From Diphasiastrum complanatum (lineage: Eukaryota > Streptophyta > Lycopodiopsida > Lycopodiales > Lycopodiaceae): 64,000 bases of DNA. Position 1 is the stretch's first letter. Each line of letters starts with the position of its first letter. Below the pieces are notes generated by a model that was not told where the DNA came from, did no database searches, and saw only the letters and a program-made list of their open reading frames with translations. Of the stretch, positions 1 to 10,417 are shown in pieces. The translations under genes and the position numbers were made by a program. The stretch lies in contig CM055094.1 in the NCBI GenBank assembly GCA_029204225.1, forward strand, positions 30,499,427 through 30,563,426. Direction: 5' to 3'.

Positions 1-16
1 GTAACTTCTACGTCAG

Positions 17-321
17 AACTACCTTCGTGTACAGTTCCCGCAAGACAAAATTTCAAAAGCACGATTGTCTGAAATTGCAATGTGTTTAGAAGCTGTAAAC
101 CATCTTCCATTAGCCTATCTGGCAAACAAACATTCAAGGGTTCAAACAGGCACCACTTTTTCCTATCACATGCTTAGTAGGTATATGCACGAATGTTGAG
201 CACTAACATTCGAGATTATCTTGATTGCAGGTAGCCTTGGAAGAGCTTTTGAAGATTCTACTTGATGCAGATCCATACTATTTTGCAGATGTTGCCAACA
301 AATATCGGTGTGTGTGTGTGT

Positions 322-387
<66 letters not shown>

Positions 388-1562
388 TGTTTATAATCAA
401 TTGGATTATTTCTAGTCCATAATTTACATGTCATATTTTCTTGAATATTTCTTAGGAGCAAGCTTTTTGTGCTATGCACTTGTAATGTGCACATGAGCTC
501 TTAAAGAATGAAAGATGACAACCCTAGGAAAAAATTGGCGAATCGGTTTTAGGTTTTATTTTTTGGGGGGATTTCTTTGTAGCCTTGTATTCTGGCAAAA
601 ACAAGTGCTTTTTAGTGTTTTGCAATTTAGATTATAATTGATTGATTATGATTCGTGAATCGCGATGTTTGAATCGGACCTTTTGGAAAAGGCGATTCTT
701 TGATTGGATTGCGGTTTGAGGAAACATTGATTTTATTCGAAATTCTTCTGTCAATTGCATTGTTGTTCTCTGAATATGCTCAAGGAAGTAGAAAACAAGG
801 CTTGATTGTGTTGCGCTTGAAACTCAACATAGCTTTAGGGTCTGTCTAGTGGTGAGAGACAACAGGTGTGTGTCACAGTGTCTGTCTAGTGGTGAGCACT
901 AAGAGACAACAGGTGTGTGTCACAGTGTTGGTTATGTGATAATGTGATAGACGTGGGCTGTCATGTTATGGGCATCATCATGTTGTCGTATCTAAAACTG
1001 ATTGAGCTTGTAAATATAGAAGAACAAATCTGTATCTTTTATTTCTAGATTTGTCAGCTAATTAACTATGGTTGTTCTCACTTGTTCTAGGTATATAGTC
1101 TTTTAAGACCTAAGAGTAAATATTCTCCTTAAGTAACATACATTTCGGCTGACTTGTGGAAATAGCTTGACTTGTTCGGTCACATGCAACTTTTAAGTGC
1201 TCTTCTCTATGTGATAGCAGGTAGTTGCTTGTTTTTTATATTCATTTGTACATAATCACCACGAGCTATGTTTTGTGGCCAATTGCGAGACAAGTCCATG
1301 ACGTTATATGATTTTGATTGTTGGAAAGAGAAAGGGCCTTTGATTCAAAAGTCCAGCATGAGTTAGTATGATTTGGAACATCTGCTGGCCATTGGCACTA
1401 GGTGACCCTTTAATGTTTTGTTGCAGCCCCCAGTGCTTTGAGGATAATTTCTTTGACTTCTTGACTGGAAAAATCAACACTGTCACCAATGCAGACTACA
1501 GGTTTGAACTAACTCTACAATTTGTATTTGGTTGCAGATATGGGAGATGCACTTTGTTTAAG
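17..1562 (+). CDS. Partial host gene, product unidentified (exons 17-139, 231-307, 1427-1501, 1538-1562)
   Basis: Four exons can be joined with matching phases: phase 0 after 139, phase 2 after 307 and after 1501, phase 0 after 1562. Each is bounded by AG and GT, for example ttgattgcag at 221-230 and ttggttgcag before 1538. The joined product is about 101 residues and contains LSEIAMCLEAVNHLPLAYL, LKILLDADPYYFADVANKY and FFDFLTGKINTVTNADY. It is amphipathic and helix-rich, and I do not recognise the family. The gene enters from the left edge and I find no downstream exon; from 1.6 kb on there is retroelement debris, so the rest either lies beyond a very large intron or has been lost. Phase agreement across three introns makes a real gene likely; its function is unknown. 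Confidence 0.6.
308..386. repeat. Compound microsatellite (GT)n(CT)n(CA)n
   Basis: A run of GT, then about 18 CT units, then about 12 CA units starts right at the donor site of the exon ending at 307, so the intron begins inside the microsatellite. Length change here could affect splicing of the unidentified gene. Confidence 0.95.
841..926. repeat. Tandem duplication of a 40-46 bp unit
   Basis: Two adjacent copies both start tctgtctagtggtgag and end aggtgtgtgtcacagtg. The second copy carries a 6-bp insertion (cactaa). They lie in the second intron of the unidentified gene; the rest of that intron (387-1426) shows nothing else recognisable. Confidence 0.85.
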
Positions 1563-1639
1563 GTTGGGTCTACTTTAAAAGCAGCAATATCTTATCACTA
1601 TTTTTTTTCTTGCTGCAATTGGGATATATATTTATTGAA

Positions 1640-2230
1640 CAAACCATCATAAACAAAAGCATAACTTTATCTTTGAAATCCCTTACAAGAAGAGTATCAA
1701 ATTTGAACTCTTTATAGTGAAGGAGACAGTTATTGAGAAGCATGCCTTTAGGCCTTGAATACTCTTTGAAGGGTTCATTGTACAAGCATCCATACTTATA
1801 AGCGATTGGAACCGTCTGATTTGAACCATCAAACCGTGTTTCGCGATTCAATGCAACTATGCTCATCAATATATATTCTAAATAGATTGGATGAGAGGAA
1901 CAATCCTGCTTCACCCCAATGGTGCTCCATATCTGCTTTGAGATGCCTATGTCATTCTGAAAGCAGCCAAGAACTCTCTCATAAAGTGCCATCGCTGCTA
2001 GAATCATATCGGTTGAGAAACCAAGATCACATAGCCTTTGGATGAGAAGGGAATGTGGGACAAAGTCAAAGGCTTTCTTGCAAAACAACAATAAACCCTC
2101 TCTCTCCTATGTCTGGCTTCCTTGATGGTAGCCCAATGAGTGAGACCATGGTCTATAGTGGAACAATGAGCTCAGAAACATGCCTAGCCCTATGCATGTA
2201 GTTTTTTGGTCTCACTCTTAGAGATTACCA
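1640..2230 (-). mobile_element. LINE (non-LTR retrotransposon) reverse-transcriptase fragment
   Basis: Read on the minus strand, about 2230 to 2050 encodes a segment ending in RERVYCCF, followed in another frame by KKAFDFVPHSLLIQRLCDLG. This is the usual LINE RT region around the FxDFxKAFDTVP motif. A small deletion removed the residues between CCF and KKAFD and shifted the frame. Later RT motifs follow (LYERVLGCFQ, then a degraded KQGC-like VKQDC). No catalytic YADD box, endonuclease or tail is visible. It is a 5' and 3' truncated dead copy just downstream of the last visible exon of the first gene. Confidence 0.75.
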
Positions 2231-2311
2231 ATGATTGAAGAATGGTACCATATAGCTTTGTAGTAACATGGGATATCCTGGGGTCATCATTTTTGTGAAT
2301 GGGATGGATGA

Positions 2312-2760
2312 TGTTAGTGGAAAATAATAAATGATAATGTTTGTTCCCCATAGGTTACTTTGATCCAAAAGGTTGAGACTTGTGTAACCATGGGGTAGGT
2401 TTATTATTTAGACCATGTTAAGATAGTTTTAGTCAAGTTGGATCCAATTTTGGCCTAGTGGTAACTTGTGGGTCCAAGTAAAGTCTAATTATGTTAAGGG
2501 ACCCTATCTTGACTTTTGGGGGTGCCCTATATTTAGTAGGTTCTAGAACTTAGGGTTTGGAAGAGTCTAGGCCCTTGGAAGGCCTATTTATATATACTCA
2601 TTGTTCATTTGTAATTCATTCCCTTTCAAGCATTGCTACTACTTTCTCTCTCCTTGAGGGCGCCTAACCCTCTCCCTCCTCCTCCTCTTCTTCTTCTTCT
2701 TCTTCTTCTTGTATATGGAGATTGAATGTTAGAAGGATCTTGGCACTTTGATTTCCTACA
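2312..2760 (+). repeat. 5' LTR of RT1
   Basis: Bounded by tgttag and cctaca and abutting a canonical copia primer-binding site. The first 65 bp match the truncated 3' LTR at 4910-4977 with a few substitutions and small indels, so the insertion is not recent. Confidence 0.8.
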
Positions 2761-4977
2761 TGGTATCAGAGCCACGGATCTTCTATGCTTGATTTAGGGC
2801 GCCCTACCAAAAGAGATCGTCTTCACTTAGGGATCACAAAAACTCAACACCTTTGCTGATTTTTTGGAGTGAAGATCCGTTCAATTTTGACTCTTTTCCG
2901 TTTTGCAGGAGGGCGCCAGACATCAAAGGAGATAATGGGATTTTGGGCGCCCAAAAATCAGGTTGTTGTTTGCTGATTTTTCAGGTTGCAGGAAGGCGCC
3001 ATTAATTATCTTCTTTGGGGCTGCTTTCAGGTCGCCCACATCCGTGTAGGTTTATCCTACTTCCGTTGGTCCGCTGCTGCCCTATTTTTCAGATTTGCTT
3101 CTTTGCAAGAGGGCGTCCATCTACAAGCAATTTTTATCTTCTGATTTGGCTGAAAAATCAGCACCCTTGCTGATTTTAAAAAGTGAAGATCCGCTTCTTT
3201 CTTGTTTCCAGGTGTGGAAGAAGGCGCTAATTTTTTTGTGATGATCCGATCACATTCCGAGGCTGAAAATTGGACAGCATATTACCATTTGTAGGGTGTT
3301 TGCAACAGCCCTATCCGTGTGTGTATTGTTCACACTTTTTGGCAAGAAAGAAGGGTTCCGAAAAAAGCTTTGTTGGAGGCTAACCTCATTCTTTGCTTGC
3401 TAGTTTTTTGAGTTTGTAATGCAATTTCAGGCTGAAATGTTCAGCACTCAAGGCTTGTAGGAGGGCAAGTTCCTGCATCCATCTAATGTGTGGTTTCGAC
3501 ACATTCCGATGCTGATTTTTCAGATTTGATACTTGCTGGTTTTTGTGTCTTTAGGGCACATTTAGGGTTTGAAAAAGTTTATCTTCTTGGATGGTTCTTA
3601 TGGCAAGAGATTTGGGAGCAATTCATACTTGTTCCGGCGAAGATATGTTGGATGGCACCAACTATTCTTCATGGAATTGCAAGCTGGGGTTTGGCATCGA
3701 TTTGATGATCAAGATTTTATCTGTAACAAGATCTACCTTATATCATTTGAGATTTTGCAAGACCTCTAAAAGTGCTTGGGAAACACTTTTAAAGATATAT
3801 CGAATAAAGGATTCATCATCATGCTTTCTCCTCTCTACTTCATCCTCTTTGAAGGTAGAAGAGCAAAGGAATGCAAAGTTTGATCATTGTCTTTCTACAA
3901 GTACAAGTTTGCATCGGAATGTTGGTATGGTAGAGCATTCTTCTTCTCTTGGACATTTGGTGCAAATGATGGATGCATTAGTGAAGAACTTTATGAGCAA
4001 GCTTCTCAAGTTAATGTTTTGGAAAAGGCTGAAATCAAGCATCTTTGAAGCCATTTTGTACTAATGGAGGAGGGGAAAAAATCATGTCAATTAGTACATT
4101 GGTTCAAAGTGGCAAGCTACTGGTTTTTTTCTTGAAGATGGTGGACAACATATTCAGCCATGGTTTATTGATCATTTTCAGCCTATGTTATATCGTGAGC
4201 ATCCTATTATGCATCGGGAACGGCCTGTGGAAGGTTTTTGGACAGCAAGGTCCACATTTGGAACACTTTGGACAGCAAAGTGTTGGTGATTCTGTGGCTG
4301 TTGGATAGCCTGCTATAGCCTCTTGTTGGCTGTCCGAGTCTTTGCGGGATAGCAAAGCATCTTTTTGCCTTGGAGGAAACACACATGCCTCACCAAAATC
4401 AGTACCTTATGCTGATTTTCTTGTTTTGATGCTTACTTCTTATGATGACGATGTTGTCTTACCTAGTATCGGTGAGCAGATCATTGATAGTAAGATTCGG
4501 GAGGATGTGATGGTAAAAGAGTATCATACTCTTCTTTATGTTTCTTGTGGTAAGAAGACTTATGGAATCATATGGGAACCATTGATGGATTATCCATATT
4601 TCGGCTTGTGGCTGGTTTTTCGATTACCTACTTTGGATGGAGCATGCTTGTCTTCACTCTTCGACTTGATGCTACTGCACTTCGTATTCTACATCTCTTC
4701 TATAGCGGACATGACTGGGGCTGAGATTTCGGCTACTTCGACTACTTCAAGCTGAAGTTTTTTTGGCAGCATTAAGCTTGGACAACAAGCTACATCTTTT
4801 CTTTTTCGGCTAAATGGAGTTTTGGGCAGCATGCAACACTTTGCATTTTTGTTGCAATTTTTCATACTTCATGTCGTGTCATATTTTTTACATTATCATT
4901 TAAGGAGGGTGTTAGAAATAATAAATGATAATGTTAGTTTCCCATAGGTTACTTTGACCCAAAAGGTTGAGACTCTC
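2312..4977 (+). mobile_element. Ty1-copia-type retrotransposon lacking pol (RT1), 3' LTR truncated
   Basis: The 5' LTR is 2312-2760 (tgttag...cctaca) and includes a CTT microsatellite near 2680-2710. It is followed at once by the tRNA-Met primer-binding site tggtatcagagcc at 2761. A polypurine tract (taaggaggg) ends at 4909, and the 3' LTR starts at 4910 but keeps only about 68 bp. The roughly 2.1-kb interior has a gag-like start (MLDGTNYSSWN, frame 3591-4064, broken) and a second open frame at 4342-4755 of unknown product, but no protease, integrase or RT. It is therefore a non-autonomous, gag-remnant element of LARD style. Confidence 0.75.
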
Positions 4978-6670
4978 AACTTCCCTTGCTGGAATGTTGT
5001 CCTGGCGCCCACCTTGGCATGCTAGCGCCCCGGAGACTAGGGTCGGTCACACACTTGTAATGTAACCTCTTCAGATTTATTAATAAAGTGAGATTTTTCT
5101 CAAACTGACTTTGATTACCTTTTGGGTTTCAGTGTTCGGTAAAAGCGCTAGTTGTAAGGCCGCTTCAAACTTTTTGATCTGGCACATAGTTGAGGGTCAT
5201 ATCCCGGGACGCCAACGGTATGTCGTAGGAACCATTCGGTCCGGGACACCAGCGGTATGCTGTCGGGACCATTCGGTCCAGGAACTGGTTGTCTTCATAT
5301 CTGTCGTGGCTTGTGGTTATGAACGTGAATGAGTTAAGCTCTTGGAGAAGGGACTCTAACTTGTCGGCTGAATTGGATGGCTTGCTTGGGTGAAAGTTAT
5401 CTATTTATGGCTGTCCAGTCTGGCGTGGTGCCAGGTTGGCTTCCAGTGCTCGTGACGAAACTTTGAGTTGGTTAAGTCTGATGTAAGTCAGACGACTTGC
5501 TTGGAATGGATGTTACTCGTTTGTAACAAAGCTTCAACTTAGTTAAGTTTGATGTATGTCGGGTGGCTTGTTTGGATGGAAGTCATCCACATCGAGACCC
5601 CCGGTCTGGCATGGCTCCAGGTTGGATCTCAATGTTGGTTTTTGAACTTCAAGTTGGTTAAGTCTGATCGTTGTTATCGAGTTGGCTGCTTGTATGTCAA
5701 GTGGGTTTGGACGGCAAAAGTTGAAAGTTGGGAAGCTAAGTCATGGATCCCGACTCCCTTTGGGATGCCCGTGCTACATGTGATATCAGAGCCGACTGGT
5801 CGGTCATGCGGATCTCACGGAAATGGCCATTGTTTTGGGGTTCATCTGGACAACTGTTGTGCAAGGTGTTGTCCACAGTGTAAGCATGGGTGCGTCCACG
5901 ATTGGGGTGGTCAGCAGAACGGGGGACTTGATGAGTCAAGGTGCTGCCCTTGAGGTGTAAGCACGATCAGTTCCTGCGGTTCGGGCCTGGCGTCGTCTGC
6001 ACGTAGGACAGATGAGGCAAAGTGCTACCTAGGTAGGTGAAAGCACGATCTGTGCCTTGTGGGGTGTGGGGTGACATATTCGAACTATACGGGTTAACCA
6101 TTAATACAGAGGTGTTGCTCGAATTCGTGTGTAAAGCACGGGTGGTTAGCTGCCGGTGCGAGATAGCTGCCGATCGTTTAGCTATAAGGGCGATCAACCA
6201 GATTTGGTGGGGCGTGACTAATGCATTAATCATGAGATTTAAGATTGCAAAATGTTGAAAGCAAAGAATGCCAACAAGAAGCAATTAGATCAACTAGCGA
6301 ATGTTGTTCAGAGACATCACAATTCTCTATTTTAAGACATAGATGAAGAAGCATTTATGATCAACCATCAGAAAGCGCAAGTCGACAATGCTTGGTTTTT
6401 TAATTTTGGAACTACTCACCACATGTCTAGTCATCCTGAATTTTTTATTTTGGAACTACACAACACATGTCTAGTCATCATGAATTTTTCCAATCCTATA
6501 TGCCTTATAGTACAAAGAAATTCGTTCATCTTGGCAAGGATAGTACACACACTATCGAAGGCCCCTTAAAATTAAGCTTTCAGAGTGATCAGGTCAAACT
6601 ACTATCTAATGTTTTATATGTATCTAAACTTTGGACAAGTCTGTCAATAAGCAAAATTACTAATTAGGTC
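4978..6670 (+). mobile_element. Decayed copia-type fragment (RT2): LTR-like segment, primer site and protease remnant
   Basis: A primer-binding-like tgatatcagagcc begins at 5781 and follows an LTR-like stretch (about 4996-5780) that holds a possible polyadenylation region (aataaag near 5087). At 6380-6666 broken frames encode a copia aspartic-protease region: WFFNFGTTHHMSS (the normal D-S/T-G has become F-G-T), then KKFVHLGKDSTHTIEG and NVLYVSKLWTSLSISKI. A 42-bp duplication repeats the THHMSSH(P)EFF segment (6422 and 6464). There is no integrase or RT, and the LTR limits are approximate. Confidence 0.6.
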
Positions 6671-7086
6671 ATAGAGTAGCATTAGGAAAAATATGGGCTC
6701 AAATTGGGCCCTTTAAGAAATTTCACTTTAGAGAGAGGTTACATAGAGAGAGAATGAAAACCGGTAACTTTTGGTCACCGTTTTCCGAGTTTCCGGCCTT
6801 GCTCGACGTTTAACTAATATGGTTAACTTCAGACAATAGTTAGTTAAGCATGAGATGCAATAACTTCTCGTCATGCTCGTTCCAAAATTCAGGACTAGAG
6901 TTTTAAGACTAAAAATCTTGGTGTGCTCAATGCAAAAACTGAAGCGGGAGAGGCAGAACTTTTGAAATCACTGTATACTTATAGTGAAATATGAGGCAGG
7001 ACGATTTTTCAATGCGACATAAACATTACAAAAGTAAGGAATGCTAGATCTATTCATATTGATTTACTGTAGTTTGATTCATTTAC
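6671..7086. other. No gene recognised
   Basis: AT-rich sequence between the RT2 protease remnant and the decayed gene-B relative. No exon, repeat or LTR could be supported. Confidence 0.5.
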
Positions 7087-7790
7087 ATGATTGTAGCTTT
7101 AACAATGGCAATGTTCCATTTGCATGTTGCTCTTCTGATGGAATGCACTCCAATCATTAAGAAAAATGCGAAAGTTGTAGAGAATGTTGCTGCAATAGTT
7201 AGAGAATTGAGAATGAATAATCATTTGAATATAGATTTGTGGGTGGATGGATCAATTTATCCTAATGATCCAGCTACCAATTTGTGTCTAGATTTTAAGT
7301 CCGTAACTCATTTTCTCAGATATGTATGTGAAGGAAATAGCGGATTACTTGGATATTGTCAAAGGTTGCGTGATGTTGGAATGTATAACATATCTCGTCC
7401 TAATTAACAATTACAGTTTCTTAATCAACAATTCCTTCATTATGTCCAACACTCTAGTGCTGAAAACAATGCACTCAAGAATGCTATGTCAGAGCTATGC
7501 AATCACTGTCATTATGGCCATCAAATCATTATCAGTTTGTTTAGGAGGCCATAAATACGCAAGAGGAACATATAGTATAATTTTTGTGAAAAGAGATTTG
7601 GCTATTAAGATATTGGGTTATACTCCCAATGAGACTACGAAAAGATCATCTTGCAATGGCCCTTTATTCGGGTTACATTGATATGAGCAAGAGGAAAAAT
7701 TTAGAATTTTTGGATCTATATGAAATGAGATTATTCCTTCATGACAATACCATCCGTCTGAATCTTGAAGAAGATGATGATGATAATTAA
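7087..7790 (+). pseudogene. Decayed relative of gene B (C-terminal part)
   Basis: The 3' half encodes, across frame shifts, IMAIKSLSVCLGGHKYARG, IIFVKRDLAIKILGYTP and FLHDNTIRLNLEEDDDD. These align with gene B exon 3 (LIMAVKALSFYLGGHKF, IIFVKRSYVLNILGFTD, FLHDNTTIESDDE). The 3' flank (about 7800-7960) also resembles 14470-14720, for example the shared accactgaaa stretch. The 5' half (7087-7407) is an open frame of 106 codons with no clear counterpart in gene B, so the homology may cover only the end. Stops and at least two frame breaks show it is inactive. It implies a second, older copy of the same gene cluster or element to the left. Confidence 0.6.
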
Positions 7791-8041
7791 ATAAATTTTT
7801 GTAATAGATTTTTCATGTATTACAAGGATCTCTCTTTTGTTATGAATTTGATTGCCTTTCGAAATATCGTAATACTTGGCAAATTTTTAGCTTGATATCT
7901 AAATTGTGCTCTTCTATGAAACCACTGAAAAAGTTGAACTAAATATTCATGATATTGACTAAAAAGCTATAAATATCTGACCTTTTTTATATCCAATCAT
8001 TATAATTTCGAAAAATTCCAACGGTCATTATTTCACCCAAT

Positions 8042-8440
8042 AGCAAATCGATACGCATATATTGCATGTGAAAACTAGAGAGGCTATTCTCGCGTGCTGA
8101 ACCGATATTGGAAAATAATATGAATAATCAAAACTTGACTAGATAGATTCTCCTTAGCTTTGGACAGTATGAAGAGTCTATCGAATCAAGCTTTGATCAT
8201 GCAAAATACCCTCCAATAATTTCGAAAATTTATCAAAATCTTTTTTTCCTACAATAGCGATTCGACGCGCGCAGTCCAAGTAAAAAATCATTGTCTTCTC
8301 CAAAGGCGCGCTGCTCCGATAGCCAAATCACCCGATAGCTAATCGACGTGCATGTACAACATGTGAAAACCAGAGGTGCTATTCTCGCTCGCTGAAGCGA
8401 TATTGGACGGAATATGAATGATCAGAACTTGACTTCGATT
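8042..8440. repeat. Two direct repeats of about 100 bp, about 295 bp apart
   Basis: 8042-8140 and 8336-8440 share agc(a/t)aatcga, atgtgaaaac(t/c)agag, ctattctcgc(g/t), gctgaa(c/g)cgatattgga and aatatgaat(a/g)atca(a/g)aacttgact in the same order. The motif cgatattggacggaat recurs once more near 8480. They lie between the decayed gene-B copy and gene A, so they may mark an element end or a junction between tandem copies. Confidence 0.7.
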
Positions 8441-8840
8441 GAACACTAAACGTTCGATCATTTGTATCTGAAATTTGAACCGATATTGGACGGAATTGGA
8501 CTATATTCAAGCACACCTCAAACTCTTACACAAGGTTCCACCTCTAAATCCTATTGGACCTCTTGGAATTCATCAAACAAAATCCATCTATGCCAAATTT
8601 ATTCCTATCAACATCCTACACCTAGATGCTTGATGTAAAAAACATAAGACCCCTATATCTAACATAGATAATCTTTTTCAATTTTTCACAAGTTTCTAAC
8701 TATACTAGTTATAGTTATAGAAATATAGTATGTACAGTTACATAAAATATGGTATACGCAGTAACTGTGACTATGTTGACATTCACATTAGATTAAATGT
8801 GAGACAAAAAATTAAAATTAAGTAACATATCAGAGAGATT

Positions 8841-8850
8841 TTTGGCGCCC
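8841..8850 (+). promoter_or_regulatory. E2F-like site upstream of gene A
   Basis: tttggcgccc matches the E2F/DP consensus WTTSSCSS and lies a few bases before the first ATG of gene A. Such sites drive S-phase expression of replication and histone genes. A single 8-bp match can arise by chance, and the site may fall within the 5' leader. Confidence 0.3.
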
Positions 8851-8855
8851 AAGCT

Positions 8856-10222
8856 TTGAAAATAGCAATGGCGAGGAGACCCAGATCTACAATCAATTCT
8901 GTGATTCTTTACAATGAGAAAGATGAAGCTGATAACTGGAAGCCAACAAAATATACGAAGAACTCATGGGTATTGCTGCATCCATCATCACAGGGCAATT
9001 TTCGACAAAAGAAAAGAGCAAAAATGACTTACAAATCTTATTGGAAAGCAAAAATTTTGGAGTTTAAGACTACCCCGGGAGGTCAATCGATATCAGAAGT
9101 CTTAGTGCAACATGTATATATGCATTCAGAAATAAAAGTACATGATATCAATCCTCATGATCATCAAAAATGTAATTGTAAGTATATCAAAACATATGCA
9201 CTCTACAGCAATCATAGGTGATTTTCTTTATTGATGCTCTTCAGATTATGATTTAAATGCTTCAACATTTTTTTTTTCTTTTAGATTTATATCCATCATG
9301 CATAAGTGAATGGGAGCCCGCACAATCACCTATAGGAATATTAGACGTGATTCACTCTGATGTTGGAAAGCTACAATACAGAGGAAGAAGTCCAAAGGAA
9401 CTTGCAGATTGTGGAATCTATTTTTATGAATCTTTATATACGCCACAAACAGATGGAGGTTTTGGCAAGCTCGAAGCAATTCCATTGCCTAGTTTTCAAA
9501 GTGATGAGTGGCTTACTCCTGACAGCATTGTTTCTAAATCCTTGAGATGCAAGCTACTCATTGATATCAAAAATGCTATGAAGATAAGCACATGCTCGAA
9601 AATTGTTCACCTAAGTTGGTTTATCTCATTGCATACATTTGTTGATTTTTTCTCGAGTGCTAGTGTTCGTAGGACACCAACTTTATTTGTTTGCAAGGAT
9701 TTATCAAATGAGACTTTGTCAGATCTCATGGATCAAGGCTGGGATAGTAAACAAAATAATGACATAGAATGTAGGATTAAAAAGTCTTCAATGATCTTTC
9801 GTTATCATATCGAAAAGCAAATGCTCAGTCTCACATTTAGCTACCAGAGATACAAGAAAATTGAAGGTATATGGCTATCACTGGATCAAGACTTTGAACT
9901 AAATGGTCACACAAACCGAATGGAGATAAGCATTATCTACAATGAGAAATATTTGACTATGGTTGAGGTGGAAGAGCACTGGAAGCTTGATTTTATCAGA
10001 ACAGAGCTCATGCTATTACAAACCAATCTACCAACATATTTCAGACTCGTAAGTACTTTATGTTTATTGCCATTTCAAAATAGAACAAAATAATAGAAAA
10101 TTTCATCATTTACAATTGCACATTCACTAATATTTGTCATGTCACAGATGCGAAAAAGACAGGAGCTGATAACGTGCTGCAAAGATCTACCTACAACAAT
10201 CACCATTGTGGGAGAACAATAG
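8856..10222 (+). CDS. Gene A: three-exon gene, possible BAH-like N-terminal segment, function unknown (exons 8856-9177, 9285-10048, 10148-10222)
   Basis: Three exons join without a stop into 386 codons: phase 1 at 9177/9285 (gtaagt donor, ttcttttag acceptor) and phase 0 at 10048/10148 (gtaagt, gtcacag). An AATAAA lies at 10269. A second in-frame ATG at 8868 (MARRPRS) may be the real start. Residues about 35-95 (NSWVLLHPS, SYWKAKILEFKTTPGG, VLVQHVYMHSE) have the pattern of a BAH domain (exposed V-L, Y-x-AKI-E, then a V-Q-x-(F/Y) strand), but this is an eye match only. The rest (SEWEPAQSPIGILDVIHSD, LADCGIYFYESLYTP, WLSLDQDF) is unlike anything I know. It is convergent with the histone/Ulp1 gene, 195 bp away. 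It appears intact, so it is either recent or under selection. Confidence 0.65.
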
Positions 10223-10417
10223 TTTCAAATAAATTTTAGTAAAAATCTGTGTATACACCCTTTCATTCAATAAATGAAAGCCCAAGTTGGGCATCTGTAC
10301 ATGTATTTTGTGTTTCCAAATTCATAAACTTGAGCAGCATTTGATATATCAATGTATATTTTTCTATGAAGTCTATACATGTATTTTTGCTCTATGCTAT
10401 CTATATTTTTTCTGATC

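Noticed and set aside
166-422. Open frames through the GT/CT/CA repeat encoding runs of Arg-Glu or Cys-Val
   Set aside because: Products of microsatellite translation; only the short exon 231-307 has gene-like context.
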